Of a stretch of DNA of 64,000 nucleotides, positions 1 to 11,600 are shown in pieces. Within the stretch, counting starts at the first letter, position 1. Each line of letters starts with the position of its first letter. The notes under the pieces were generated by a model. That model was not told the DNA's origin. It saw only the letters and a program-made list of their open reading frames with translations, and ran no database searches. Both the position numbers and the translations under genes were made by a program. Source of the DNA: Phyto melanocephala (taxonomy: Eukaryota; Arthropoda; Insecta; Diptera; Rhinophoridae); NCBI GenBank assembly GCA_941918925.1, contig OW799233.1, positions 123,211,833-123,275,832 on the forward strand, in the 5' to 3' direction.

Positions 1-690
1 TCACTCTCCGACTTAGCAACATTGTTTATTCTTCATGCAAATGAGAGCTGTTAATGTGTTTGTTGTTGAGTCAACTTGCATCATTCTATGAAGATAAGTA
101 GTTTCTTAAAAATATGAATCAACGTGAGTAGTCTTGCAAATCATATAAATATGGGACGCTATAAATATAAGTACGACGTAGTTTATTGTGTGTTGTACTT
201 ATAAATCAACGTTGTTGTGGATATGAGTACGTCATCTCAGTTAAATTTTAATGATTTATACGCACTTATACTCAAATTTTATGACTCACTATGAATATTG
301 AAAAAACGACTCAAAACCGATCACTGATTTGTAAAAATTTTTTTGTTCAAGAACGCGAAAAATAACAATTTCTCAGACACTTTGGGATAAAAATAAGAAA
401 ACTTAGAATTAAGAAGCCGTTTTTAATATTATAAAAATATATTTTTAATGTAAAAACTTCTATAATACCATTTTTTTTTTCAAGTAGAGGGTACAAATAA
501 GCGTATGAAAAACATGCACATATGTATCAACATAATTTCAAATTACATAAACAAAATCATTAGAGATAAATAATATTGCGGAGGACGAACTAATTAATAT
601 TAAATGGCAACTCTGGAATCTATCATTCCCTATAAAATTGTTTTACATGGGTGAGTAAATAAATTGCGCATGCGTTAGTTTACATCAGTC
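1..690. other. AT-rich intergenic DNA, nothing recognised
   Basis: No open frame of note, no paired terminal repeats and no transposase-like translation was seen. The stretch is A+T rich with homopolymer runs. It runs into a decayed mini-me-like repeat at its right edge. Confidence 0.5.
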
Positions 691-1930
691 ATTTCTTGTA
701 GAAAAGAAGCAACATGTTGCACAGATCTGTTTGTGGTATAGATCTTTCGGAAGTATTCGTGATTGAATCGTTATTGAAATCTAGCACAATAATCCCACTA
801 CTTTCTTAGGTAAGTGCAATAAACACAACATCCTCTATTTTTCCTCATATTTTTTCCTCAAAAATTAACATTTTTTAACCTTGTTTTTTATTTATAAATA
901 TGATATTTACAAATCGGCAACGTTATAGGCAAAAATTATTTGGAAAAATACATATCATTTTGTAAATATATTAAGTTTCCCAAGCTCTTAAATAACTTTT
1001 GGACATGCTAGTGACATCGAATTGTAAGCCGTAGCCTCGGAAATTATTCTTAAGAATAAGTTTTGAATCAATTTGAAACTTATTGAGATATGAACACCAA
1101 AATACAACTATTCCGGTATTTTTCCTTAAATTTTCAAGGACAAGTCGTAAAAAATTGTTGACACATCGGTCACTAGTCGGCAAAGTTATAGGCAAAAATA
1201 TACAATATATACTATAAAGCTCCTAACTATTTTTTGAATGCGTCAAAGGCCCCAAAACACCAGCCATAGTCTCGAAAATTACTGCTGAGAAAAACTAAAA
1301 ATTCGGTTAGAAACTGACTGAGATATAAGCACAAAAATACTAATGCTTCGTTGTTGTCCTAAAATTTACATACAATAATCGTTTTTTAACTTCTGGACAA
1401 CTAAGAGGAAAGATGTAGGTATCAAACGAAAAGGGTTGACTAATAAAAAATATAATAAATTAAAAAAAAATTAAAGATATAATGGCCGCCACTACAAAAT
1501 GCGTACAATAAACTTATATATAGGTAATGTCTAGTATTTAAAAATTTACCCACTTCAACCCCCTCAATATTGGTATCAAATGAAAGAGCTTGGTATAGTA
1601 AAAAACAGTAAACAATAAAAAAGTAAAAATCTAAGATGGCGTTCAAAATAAAATAGTGGTTATATTGGTCATATATAGTAATTACAGCTTTGCTTACTTT
1701 AACCCCCACAAAATAGGTATCAAATGAAAGGGCTTTACCATTAGAATACTAAACTATGAAAAGCCGTCCAAAATTGGCAGATCTTTTTTTAACCCCTTCA
1801 ATATGAGTATCAAATGAATGCGCTTGACAGCCAACTACATTGAAACTCAAAAATAAAGATGGAGTCGAAAAAATTAGGGAAAATGGCGTAAAACATAAAA
1901 TCACAAATCCAAGCTAAGTGTGGTCAATAT
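691..1930 (+). repeat. Truncated, decayed mini-me/DINE-1-like element (internal part)
   Basis: The text around 710-790 (a block containing CACAGATCTGT followed by a GGTAT-AT stretch) matches the equivalent interior of better copies at 31256 and 49830. The rest holds the family's typical phrases, such as 'caaatgaaagggcttgac', repeated at about 200-bp spacing. The family's 5' (GTCY)n tract and its 3' TTCGGC hairpin are both missing, so this is an internal fragment in plus orientation. Open frames inside it are short and not conserved in sense. Confidence 0.6.
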
Positions 1931-1984
1931 AAATACCTTTTATATGTTTTATAGAGATATAGAATTTTAAGGTTGGCAACAATT

Positions 1985-2680
1985 TTTTAACTGGCGGCCA
2001 TTTTGCACAGCTATCAAGTGCCAAACCAAAATTTTAACATGAATAGAGAAATTTATTTTGAAAACATGGTTCTGTTCGAAATACGTATGTCCACTTTTCC
2101 AAAGCTTATTTTGTTTAGCAATGAAGCTCACTTGAATAGATACGTCAATAAAAAAAATCCTCTAGTGTATGTTGAATCATCGTTTAATCCAGAAAAACTG
2201 ACTGTATGATGTGATTTATGGGCTGATGTAATAATTGGTCCGTAATTCTTTAAAAACAATGTTGGTCAGAACGATACTGTCAATGGTTGCCGCTGTAGAG
2301 TCATGATTACTGACTTTTTCATTCATCAATTAAACAACCACGATGTGTAGGAGTTGTGGTTTTAACAAGATGCCACAATCGATTTATTGAAGGAAACGTT
2401 TGGTAAAGGCATATTTTCACGTTTTGGACCGGTGAATTAGACTCCAAGATCGTGCAATTAACCAGCACTAGACTATTGTGAAATTGCTAGTCTAAGCCGA
2501 TAAGCCAGAAACAATTGAACATGGCCTGTATATTGGCCGCGTTATTGCCGATATAAAGGCACAAATATTGAAAAAAAAGTCATCAAAAGTTGGATCTCCA
2601 GATTAGGCTACGTCCAAGCCATTCATGGCGATCGTATGCCAGAAGTCATGTTTAAATTATAATGCCAGAAGATTATCTTT
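1985..2680 (+). pseudogene. Fossil DD41D-type mariner transposase
   Basis: Plus-strand translation gives a degraded mariner catalytic region: a FSNEAH version of the FSDEAHF first-aspartate motif near 2119, then YVNKKN, a decayed 'WCGFWAGGIIGPYFF', 'VNGCRCRVMI', and a broken QQDGATCHTA region with several codons deleted near 2370. After that come 'TPRSCN-PALDY' and a C-terminus 'MPEVMFKL' near 2640. Several stops and frameshifts interrupt it. It belongs to the same broad family as the elements at 5299 and 28099 but is far more diverged. No clear terminal repeats were found. Confidence 0.75.
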
Positions 2681-2854
2681 CGAATAAAGAAAATTTCATG
2701 TCAATTAAAAACAAGTAAGAGCACTATATTCGGCTGTGCCGAACCTTTAATACCCACCACCAATTTTGTGTACATTTAAAGCACAATATTTATTATTTTG
2801 TTAATCGCTATAGAATAATCTCTTTATAATAAAATATGTATCACTTTCTTTGTA

Positions 2855-3459
2855 GAGGGTGGTTAAATTTTAAGGGCCCATTTTTAAGGTGAACCACATC
2901 TAAACTTCAACTTTTTTCTTGTATTTCATTTGACATTTCTCAATCTCAGACTAACTCAATTTGAACCGTGGAAAGATACGCAATCGAGCAACGCTTTTAA
3001 ATATTAAAGATTTTTATAAAAATGGGCGTTCAAATCAAAATGCATTTTGTGCACTTGTGATTCTTTTGGTCAACATAATCGTTCGAATTCGTCCACAATC
3101 GTGAGAATTGTAAAAAATATTTAAATGTCTGCAAAGCAGGTCTGTATGAAATGTGAAAACATCTGTGAATGCCATCTTAGTTCGTTGAATGGGAAACATT
3201 GCTGTTTTTCACGATAACGTGGCAAAAGAGCAAGCAACCTCGACTCATCATCGTGCCCAACAATCGAGCATCAAAGTGTCATTGAAAATTTGGACTATCG
3301 GATCGTGGTGTGCCGCCTAGGTTGGGGGGCCATTTGGCCGATATTTTGTTCCATACATAATTGAAGCATACAAATATTATCATTATAAAAATAAATGATA
3401 ATAATTTCATAATAATTTTATTCAAAATCAACATAGTCCCTTAAAATTAAACCACCCAT
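2855..3459 (+). mobile_element. Internally deleted mariner, 605 bp, TA target duplication
   Basis: Terminal inverted repeats of about 20 bp (GGGTGGTTAAATTTTAAGGG and its near-complement at 3436-3455, one mismatch) are flanked by TA at 2853-2854 and 3460-3461. The sister host copy near 16650 carries a single uninterrupted TA at the same place, which confirms the boundaries. The interior keeps a decayed mariner N-terminus (a version of KRYTIEQR near 2970, then 'NGRSNQNA' and 'FGQHNRSNSST' near 3030-3100). The catalytic region is lost, so the element is non-autonomous. Confidence 0.82.
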
Positions 3460-5298
3460 TACAACTTCGGTATAAAATGTTTTCGTAAATTTAGTCTTTC
3501 AATGAAAGTGGCCGTTAAAGTACGCGTGTCAATAAAGTTTATGCTAATAAACATAACTTAGATATTTCAATATAGTCCTTTGGTATTCCAAAATTCTTAT
3601 TCATAGAGAATTTACATGAATTTAAGAGGAAGAAAGTGAATTTAAGGTTACATTTTAAGGGCCACAGGGTGATTTAAAATATACATTCTCTGCATTTTTC
3701 TAAAACGGGAAATTTATTAGTAAGATTTTGATTTTTAAACTTCTATAACATTTGCTTTTAAAAGATTTTCAAACGAAATAAGTTTTGTATAATTTTAAAA
3801 TTTGTTAGCCATTAGTACATGAAAATAAATTGTTTATAATGTTTAGAGATAATTTTTTTTGACTTAGGTCAAAATTTTCCTAAATTCCCATTTTTAATAG
3901 AGCATAACTTCAGGAGAACATAAGCATAAGTTGTTAGCATGCCATCTGGTAGTTGCTAGTAGAGTCATCTATCTTATCATCTTTATCCTATATTTAGCTA
4001 CAGTACAATAAATGGCGCAGTGTAAGATGAATAAATGCTAATATATATGACTAATATATTTTTATAAAAATTTAAGGAAAAAAGTGTGCGTGGCACATCT
4101 ATTTTCCGTTATAACGAAGACTTTGACCAAAAAGCCATGTTTGCAAAATTTCAGAATCGTACATATATACACTGTGCGGTATATATTTTCGTACATTTTT
4201 ATCTATAACTCTTTTCCTAATTCATAGATTTAAGCAATTTTCAGGGAAAAATATTCTTTTGACTCGATAAATATATATTCGAAGTTTCATGACTACGTTT
4301 ATGCGTCTGGACACAATTCAAAACTGAAAGTGGGCGTTATAGTAGGCGTGTCAAAGTTGTTTTTGCTAATGAGTACAACTTAGGTGTTTCAATATAGTCC
4401 TTTATTATTCCAAAATCTTTATTAATAGAGAAATTATATGAATTTTAGTTAAAACGTTATATAGGAGGTGGGCGTAAAAGTGGGCGTGGCACCTTAATTT
4501 TTTGGCATAGTAATGAAATTGCCTAGGGGGATAGACGTAACAAAATTTATCATCATACCTGTAATTTTAACGGTTTTATGAGCTTTTAAATTTCATTAAC
4601 GGTAGATAACGTGAAAAGTGGGCGTTATAGTAGGCGTGTCAAAGTTATTTTTGCGAATGAGTACAACTGAGGTGTTTCAAGATAGGCCTTTATTATTCCA
4701 AAATCTTTATTAATAGAGAAATTATATGAATTTTAGTCAAAACGTTATATGGGAGGTGGGCGTAAAAGTGGGCGTGGCATATTGATTTGCCGTTACAAAA
4801 AAGCGTCTCATCAAAAAGCAAAGTGTGCAAAATTTCAGAGTCGTACATCCAATTTTGTTGCTTTTATGACGTTTTTGTTTTTAAATATACCAAAAAATAC
4901 ACTGTGTGGTATAAATTTTCGTACGTTTTGATCGATAACTCCTCTCCTAATGAATAGATTGAGACAATTTTCGGGGGAAAATATTTTCTTTACCCAGGAA
5001 ATATATGTTCGAAGTTTCATGAGTCTACGTTAAGGCGTTTGGACACAATTCCATTTTATTCGATGTTCGAAGGACACGGTTTTTTCGACCTACTCTTGCT
5101 TTTCGAGCTATAAGTCTCTTCCTAATATTCCGATTTAGCCCATTTTCAATACCAAACAAACCTTGTCTATAGCAAAGATTCTGGCAAAATTTGAGCCCCC
5201 TAGCTTTTTCGATGCGACCTCTATCGTGCTTTCAACAGACGGACAGACGGACGGACATAGCTAGATCGTCATAAAATCAAACCCCGATTCAGAATATA

Positions 5299-6219
5299 AA
5301 GGGTGTTTTTTTAAGCCCGATAGAACTTGAAATTGTAAAAAATAACACAAAAAATTAAATTGTAATCAAAATTTTTTTTTTATTCGAAAGATCAATACGT
5401 GACATTAACATTTGAAAATGATTTCGGGCATATGGGCACCGCGGCTGTTCTTGACGAAGCGCATTCTGGACGTCCTATTTTGGGCCACTTTTTCGAGCAC
5501 TGCTGGCCGTATGTCACGAATAACACGAACAATGCTGGCCTCCAAGGCGTCAATTGTTGCTGGTTTATCAGCACAAACCAGTGACTTCACGTAGCCCCAC
5601 AGGAAATAATCGAGAGGTGTCAAATCGCACGACCTTGGAGGCCAATTGACAGGTCCATTTCTCGAAATCAACTTATCGCCAAATTTTGATTTCAATAAGT
5701 CGATGGTTGCGTTCGCCGTATGGCACGTAGCGCCATCCTGTTGAAACCACATCTCCTCCGGATCAATGTCATCCATATTTTCAAACAAAAAATCATTGAT
5801 CATGGTGCGGTAACGATCTCCATTGACCGTAACGCGAGCTCCGGCCTCATTTTTGAAGAAATAAGGTCCGATGATGCCACCAGCGTGAAAACCGCACCAA
5901 ACGGTGCATTTTTCTGGATGTAATGAAGTCTGTAGGGTCTCTTGTGGATTGGTCTCGCTCCATATGCGGCAATTTTGCTTATTAACAAATCCGTTAAGCC
6001 AAAAATGCGCCTCATCGCTGAACACAATTTTGCGATAAAATTGGACGTCCAGAATGCGCTTCGTCAAGAACAGCCGCGGTGCCCATATGCCCGAAATCAT
6101 TTTCAAATGTTAATGTCACGTATTGATCTTTCGAATAAAAAAAAAATTTTGATTACAATTTAATTTTTTGTGTTATTTTTTACAATTTCAAGTTCTATCG
6201 GGCTTAAAAAAACACCCTT
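5299..6219 (-). mobile_element. Palindromic 'headless' DD41D mariner, copy 1 (921 bp)
   Basis: TA duplications lie at 5297-5298 and 6220-6221 inside the host repeat. The two ends form inverted arms of about 183 bp (5299-5481 and 6037-6219), far beyond the roughly 30 bp of a normal mariner end. The arms include the last 22 or so codons of the transposase gene. The 5' half, including the helix-turn-helix DNA-binding domain, has therefore been replaced by an inverted copy of the 3' end. The second copy at 28099-29019 has the same breakpoints and the same length. Between the arms an open catalytic domain is preserved on the minus strand. Confidence 0.92.
5405..6106 (-). CDS. Headless mariner transposase, catalytic domain only (233 aa)
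   Basis: The frame is fully open. Residues 1-21 are translation of the inverted terminal arm, that is, antisense of the protein's own C-terminus. True transposase begins at about residue 22 (QFYRKIVFSDEAHF). The first catalytic Asp is D31 in FSDEAHF, the second D124 in QQDGATCHTA and the third D166 in LTPLDYFLWG. The D124-D166 interval holds 41 residues, matching the DD41D (rosa-type) mariner group. YVNKQN- and WCGF-like blocks are intact. The N-terminal DNA-binding domain of about 110-120 residues is absent, so the product is unlikely to bind its ends unaided. It could be expressed only if host transcription reads in. Confidence 0.85.
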   Translation of the reverse strand: MKMISGIWAPRLFLTKRILDVQFYRKIVFSDEAHFWLNGFVNKQNCRIWSETNPQETLQTSLHPEKCTVWCGFHAGGIIGPYFFKNEAGARVTVNGDRYRTMINDFLFENMDDIDPEEMWFQQDGATCHTANATIDLLKSKFGDKLISRNGPVNWPPRSCDLTPLDYFLWGYVKSLVCADKPATIDALEASIVRVIRDIRPAVLEKVAQNRTSRMRFVKNSRGAHMPEIIFKC

Positions 6220-6367
6220 TATATACTTTATGGGGTCTAAAATGGATATTTCGATGTGTTACAAACGGAATGACAAAATGAATATACCCCCATCATTTTT
6301 TTGGTGGCGGGTATAAAAAAAACATCTTTGTTTTATTCTATTTTAAAGTTCCTCAGCTCTATCAAAA

Positions 6368-6443
6368 ACATCCTTCACTATGTTCATGATGGTGAAGGGT
6401 AATATCAGATTCAGTATGGCCGATTAAAGCAGTCTTACTTGTT
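6368..6443 (+). repeat. Orphan 3' end of a mini-me-like element
   Basis: The block 'gatggtgaagggtaatatcagattc' followed by a decayed TTCGG-type hairpin and 'cttacttgtttt' matches the 3' termini of the copies ending at 10998 and 50646. No 5' part is present. It is immediately followed by a mariner fragment. Confidence 0.65.
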
Positions 6444-6499
6444 TTATATGATGTTGATTTCATCGAAATCGACGATGTGTCACAAAAAAATAAATTTTT

Positions 6500-6850
6500 T
6501 CTTATTTCACTTAGATGTTGACCACACCTAAACGTCAAGTTTTTTTTCTGCATTTGATTTGACATTTCTCAATTTCAGACTCACTCAATTTGAAACATGA
6601 AAAGATACACAATCGAGCAACGCGTTAAAGTTATTCAGGCTTATTATGAAAATGGGCGTTCAAATCAAAATGCCCAACAATTGCACCTCTCATGCTCGTC
6701 GTCGATGAACATTATGCATAAAGACTTGCATTTACGCGCTTAGAAGGTGCCTCTTGATCATTCCAAACGTCGTCAATGATCAAGATCTAATAGATGAGAT
6801 AATTCGGCACATTAACGGCATAGATCTTTCAGCAACACTCACATGCACTG
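6500..6850 (+). pseudogene. Mariner 5' fragment (DNA-binding domain region)
   Basis: From 6597 the plus strand reads MKRYTIEQRVKVIQAYYENG, a typical mariner N-terminal helix-turn-helix start, then 'RSNQNAQQL'. It jumps to 'LHLRA-KVPLDHSKRRQ' near 6730-6775, the segment that normally joins the DNA-binding and catalytic domains. Stops and a deletion break it. The 5' untranslated stretch 6505-6595 is shared with the element at 2855, so both derive from one family. The catalytic part is missing. Confidence 0.72.
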
Positions 6851-7690
6851 ACCCGATATTGACATATGAATGGTTTGCTTTTGGATGACCAATACTTTTA
6901 ACATTAAAAACTAATCCAGTATCCTTGAATTTTTTAATAACTTTCTTTACAGGCATCGAGTTGGGACACTGTTCAGCTCATAATTTGTATGAAATTTTTA
7001 AAGAAACTCAAAAGTTTTGCAACAAATGTTCCAAAACAAATGTACAAAACTTCGACGTACATACTTAAAAACTAGTGACAGCAACCCTAAAATGAATTTT
7101 GTCTTTAGTTTATTTAAGTAATTTTTACGACTTTTATTTTTCAAATTGTTTACTTGTTTGTAAGCATTAGAAAAGGTTAGTAAACTTATCGTATGTATTT
7201 GCACATGCAAATTGTTTATTTATTAAAAACACTTCAATATTGCAGTTGAAAAATCTTTGTGCACTCTAGGTAAATATTTAAAGACACTCTACACACGCAA
7301 AGGTGAACGTCTGCTTGTTTTATCATGACAAACGCTGACGATTTTAAATCATTGATGACAGATGAGATTACTTTTCTTTGCAGTCATATAAGAATTTTTA
7401 ATTTTTTCGCATGTGTCCACGTGTTAGCAAATAATCGCCTATGTTCTGTTTTTCGAGTAAAATTAATTTACTAGAAATTGCTATTGAAGTGTTGTTGTTT
7501 ATAACATAGCATATATAATGCTATGGCAATTCCGAGTGATTTTATTTCACTCAGAATACGGAACACAGGCGAATATCATTGAGATCCATTAACGACTTCC
7601 AAGTTTTAACTTTATTTTTTGTTTGTTTGTTATGTGAATTCATCAATGCCTGCGAGGTATGAGGAGGAACAGCTAGGTGGATAAAAACGG
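6851..7690. other. AT-rich spacer, nothing recognised
   Basis: No open frame, terminal repeat or known motif was supported. The region separates a mariner fragment from a LINE fossil. Confidence 0.4.
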
Positions 7691-7694
7691 CAAA

Positions 7695-8330
7695 CGCCCT
7701 TTAAGCCGTTCAGTGAACGTCCGTATTGAGAAAAACATCTGCATATCGCACAGTGTCAGGAGCCGCAGCACTTGTGATAGCCAGAGTGGTTTTAATCGAC
7801 CTCAAGATAGGAAAGCAAGGGAATATATAGCTCAAAAAGCAGGGGAGGATAGGTAAATGACACACGAAACATTGAAAGCCTGGCAGTAAATATTGACAGT
7901 TGAATCTAAAGGTAGCTGGACAGCCAGACTCTTTCCACGTCTTGGAAATTGGATCGGAAGAACAAAAATTGAGGTAAGCTATTAACTGACCCATAAGATC
8001 AAAGGACACGAATACTTCCCAAAGTACCTTCATAAAGTTGGCAAATGCGGAACAGTCTACTGCCTAAGGAGTAAAAAGAAATAGACAACGCTGATCACAC
8101 AGAGCTGGGAACAAAAATAGGACCAATAACTGGTAAACAGCGAGGACAACTGGCAGTAAAGCGCAACTGTGAGGACATACTACGGATGAAAAAGAAGAAC
8201 ACAAAAGCATCAGATTAGCGGAATAAATGGAGGTCTAGATTTAGGTAGTGATAAGGAGTGGACTGTTACAACTATCAGGAATAAACCCTGAAGTAATGCT
8301 GATAGCGGTTCCGGAGTACATTGATTTTCA
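7695..8330 (+). pseudogene. LINE ORF2 C-terminal fossil (R1/LOA/jockey-type)
   Basis: The plus strand reads AYRTVSGAAALVIARVVLI (7739-7797), a motif found C-terminal to the reverse transcriptase in R1/LOA/jockey-type ORF2 proteins. Near 7902-8049 it reads ESKGSWTARLFPRLGNWIGR, then LTHKIKGHEYFPKYLHKVGK, the block just before the CCHC zinc knuckle. In-frame stops (for example at the codon before LTH) and loss of the final cysteines show it is dead. G+C is higher than in flanking DNA, as expected for former coding sequence. Confidence 0.8.
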
Positions 8331-9720
8331 AAGGTTTTTAGTTGGTATTACCATGGGGAGAGTTTGACATAACACATTGCTAACGACCTTTGGTGTATGC
8401 AGAATCTGCATTTCTATCTCCTTAAACGCAAAATAAGGTGAATTCATTAACAAAATTTTCATTTACAGTAATTTCGTGGAAACTGCGACTTGCTATTAGA
8501 CTTGTAACAAATATTGATCAATGAAAATGTCGTAGTAACGGTGATGCACAAAATCGTCACTAGGTAGTCTTTTACCACGAATACGTTTCCCTAATAATAT
8601 CACTTTATAGCAAAAAGGAAAAGAAATAGAAAGTTATGTGTATTAAAAGTCATTGTGCACCAACAATATTTTCCATATATTTACTTTTTATTTTAGCTTC
8701 TGATCAGGTGCTTTTAAGTATTCAAATGATGATATATACACTAGTAGACTTGAGTGCAAAAATCTTAAGTAAATTTATTTGCTATTGTAATCATGTGCAC
8801 TAGAGATGCTCAGTAGTTTATTAAGTAATGAAATTGATATAATAGAATTTTTTTTTTAATTAAACAAATTTCAAAAATTTTAGAACTTTTCATAATCCAA
8901 AAAGTGTATTTACTTTTCTAAAGCTGTCATCCTCTGGTTAACAAAACTTATATGTTATAATAATCTTTTCTCTATTTATTCTTAAATCTGGCGTTTTCTT
9001 TATTATTAAAAATACATATTTGTTTATTTATTTGTTTTTTACTAAATAGCACTTGTATACAAAAGCAAATATTTGTTTATGTTGTTATTGTAAATATAAA
9101 CAAACTAAAACAGGGTGAAAGAAAAATTTTAAAACAAAAGATACGTTTGTGCTGTTTTTATAATCCAAGCGATCACTTTGAGTTGACGTTTTGAGTGTAT
9201 TTTGTTTTTGTTACAATAACAAAACACATGTACAATTTTAATTAAAGTGGGCGCGTTCGAATTCTAAAAACAGCACATTAGAAATAGTATCACTGTTGTT
9301 GTTTTAATTATTTTGTTCATTTTGTATGAAGAATTTTTAATTTTTTTTTTAATATTTTAAAAAGATGCAGTGAATACGCAAATATCCAGAAATATGATAA
9401 TTTTAGAAATATTAACACACTTAAGGTACACTAGATAAGCCCGGTCCACATTGCAAGCTCCAACAATATTTTTGTATTGTATTTATTTTAAGATAAATTC
9501 TTATTATTGTACTTATGTTTCAAAAATCTTATAGAAATATGTTTTTTTGCAATTTTTAAATTATCTGTTAGATGTTCGGTTATCAGTGTATCTCAATACT
9601 AAATTTTATAAAAATCTGAGTTTAGGTAAACAGACAGACAGATGGACAAAAATTCTAAAGATAGTCAAAAAATATTTATTTATTTTTATTTATTTTCTAA
9701 ACTACATAAATGCTTGTATT
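8331..9720. other. Non-coding spacer with a small foldback and a GTCY-type repeat
   Basis: No gene was seen. At 9149-9276 a TGTGCTGTTTTTA repeat faces its complement 128 bp away, with partial extension to about 24 bp: a possible short MITE. At 9440-9650 there is sequence related to that around 59600-60780 (a 'ccacattgc' block, a TTTTAAGATA block, then a CAGACAGACAGA tract). This may be another microsatellite-bearing repeat family. The rest is AT-rich and unremarkable. Confidence 0.4.
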
Positions 9721-11000
9721 TGTACCCTTCGTCTGTTGTGACAAGCTATGTAATTCCGTTTGTTTGCCGGCCCTATAAAATATATATTTTCTGAAAGCTT
9801 AAGACTTGGGAAGTCGTTTGAATCTCTCTGTCCGTGTGTTGGTTCAAATCAACACTAAGAGCTTCCAATTGTTGCACACATATGTATGGGGTATCAATCT
9901 TTTTTAAATATCGGGAAATGAATCGCTATTGAAAAACAGCTCAATCGCCCCATAATTTTCTGAGATATGATCAAGTAAACACGCCTGCCTATTTTTTCCA
10001 TATGTTTATCATACAAATTTTTAGCCTTTTAATTATTTAAAATTAAATAATTAAATTATAGACACACCTGTAGAGCTATTCGTATTTGAACAATCGGTCA
10101 CTTATTAACAAAGTTATAGGCAAAAATTATGTTTACAACTATATATTTTTTTAAATACATCAAATTACTAAAGCTCCTAATGTATTTTTGGACACATCAA
10201 AGACAACAAAATACAGGCCGTAGCCTCGAAAATTGTAGCCGAGAAAAACTGGCAATCCGGTTAGAAACTAAGTGAGATATAAGTACAAACAACATTTTAA
10301 ATTAAATTTTTTTTAGTAGAAGTGTAACCGATTATGGCCTAGAGGGTAGGTTACCAAAACTTTAAATAAATAAAATACAAGTGCTTCAGTATTTTTCCCA
10401 AAACTTACAAACGAAAATAGTTTTTTTAAGCTTCTAGACAACAGATAGGAGCGATATGGATTTCGAAAAAAAAGGTGTAGACTAGAAAAATATAATACAC
10501 TATAAATAAAAATTAAATTGATGATGGCCAGCACTACAAACAAAAAATTTATATATGGGTCAAATCTAGTAATTGATAATGTACCCACTTCAAGCTATTT
10601 AATACTAGTATTAAAAGAAAGGGCTTGACCGAAAACTATGAAAAAGTGAAAGTCCGCCATCTTGGACTTATAATAGTAAATACGGATGCCAAATATGGTA
10701 ATAAAGGCTTAGCCATCTCAACCATTACAATATTGGTATTGAATAACAGGGATTGAGTAGTAGAATACAGTAAATAATGAAAAAGTTAAAATCTAAGGTT
10801 GGTTTGGTTGGTAAACGCTATCAATTTGGGTATCAAATAAGAAAGCTTGATGTAGAATTTCAAAATCAAAGATGGGATCGGAAATAAAGCAGCAAAATGG
10901 CGAATAACATTAAATCAGATATTTAGGATAAGCTACGATGTGTGCACTTTTGGTGAAGTGTATGATCAGATTCGGTATAGCCGAATATAGCAATCTTACT
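9721..11000 (+). mobile_element. Mini-me/DINE-1-like element, full-length but diverged
   Basis: It starts with the family's TACCCTTC block. The TA core comes next (ccctataaaatatatat, then 'tttctgaaagctta' at 9770-9805) and a degenerate TCTCTGTCCGTGTGT tract. The usual interior follows: 'gttataggcaaaaatt' near 10110 and 'gggcttgac' near 10620. It ends with 'agctacgatgtg', a decayed hairpin (ATTCGGTATAGCCGAAT) and 'caatcttactt'. No coding capacity was seen. Confidence 0.75.
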
Positions 11001-11299
11001 TCTTCTTCTATAATATTTTATATGAATAATACATACTAATTTAAAATGTATCCAAAATTTCAAAGTCAATAAACTCATTATCTCTTTAACAAAACAACTT
11101 TATTATTTTTGATGATATAGATTTAAAATTAAACGTCCTTACCAGAGCTGTAAACGAATGATTTAAACATTATTTTTTTTTATTTAGCATTTAAGTATTT
11201 GGCTGAAAATAAGAAAAATTGTAAAATGCATGCATTCCATTAAAAAAGGAATTGAATTAAATTTTAAATTTATTAATCGAGAATTAAGTTCTAACTATT

Positions 11300-11600
11300 A
11301 CCTACTATCTCTATTTAAATTAACAATTTTATTTGAGTGTGCTTTTGTAGTTTTTGAAATCGTCTGTATGTTTGTGGAAAGAAGGATTAGTTGATTATCG
11401 TGGTTTTTCTCTATCCCAAATAGCCAATATTTCAGCCTGAAATACACTACATTCATCTGGAAGCGTAAAGAGTGTCTTACTCCTAGTTCGCGAGAGGACA
11501 CTGTACCGACCCATCAGAAATTGGTTCAAATCGAAGGCAGCCCTGCCAGAATTCCCGCATGGCCATATGTTCTCGATCTCCAACATCGAGATGAATTGAG
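11300..11600 (-). pseudogene. LINE RNase H fragment
   Basis: The minus strand reads 'SVFSRTRSKTLF' followed by TLPDECSVFQAEILAIWD (about 11410-11530). This is the characteristic substrate-binding stretch of the RNase H domain in R1/LOA/I-type LINEs. A stop follows within a few codons, and no flanking reverse transcriptase is left. It may be part of the same family as the plus-strand fossil at 7695 and the minus-strand one at 40030. Confidence 0.7.

Larger units (their letters stand above)
2704..6320 (-). mobile_element. Mini-me/DINE-1-like element, long 'cGCCCAC' subtype, with two nested mariners
   Basis: Read on the minus strand, the element starts near 6318 with a short GGTGGCGGGTATA block, then a 'gaccccataaagtata' TA core (split at 6220 by a mariner). 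A (GTCY)n tract follows at 5235-5262, seen here as its complement. It ends at 2704-2760 with the family's TTCGGC-hairpin tail and an ACTTGTT-type terminus. The homologous copy at 15245-16800 has the same layout. The interior has repeated GTGGGCGT-rich units at 4320-4510 and 4610-4780. Insertions at 2855-3459 and 5299-6219 interrupt it. No protein is encoded by the host element itself. Confidence 0.7.

Noticed and set aside
4160..4910. CACTGTG strings in the long mini-me subtype as Transib ends
   Set aside because: They occur mid-element as part of a repeated 'tacactgtgyggtat' unit, without inverted partners or 5-bp duplications.
5720..6163. Plus-strand and other-frame proteins inside the mariner at 5299
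   Set aside because: They are antisense or out-of-frame shadows of the 233-codon transposase frame; the same shadows recur in the second copy.
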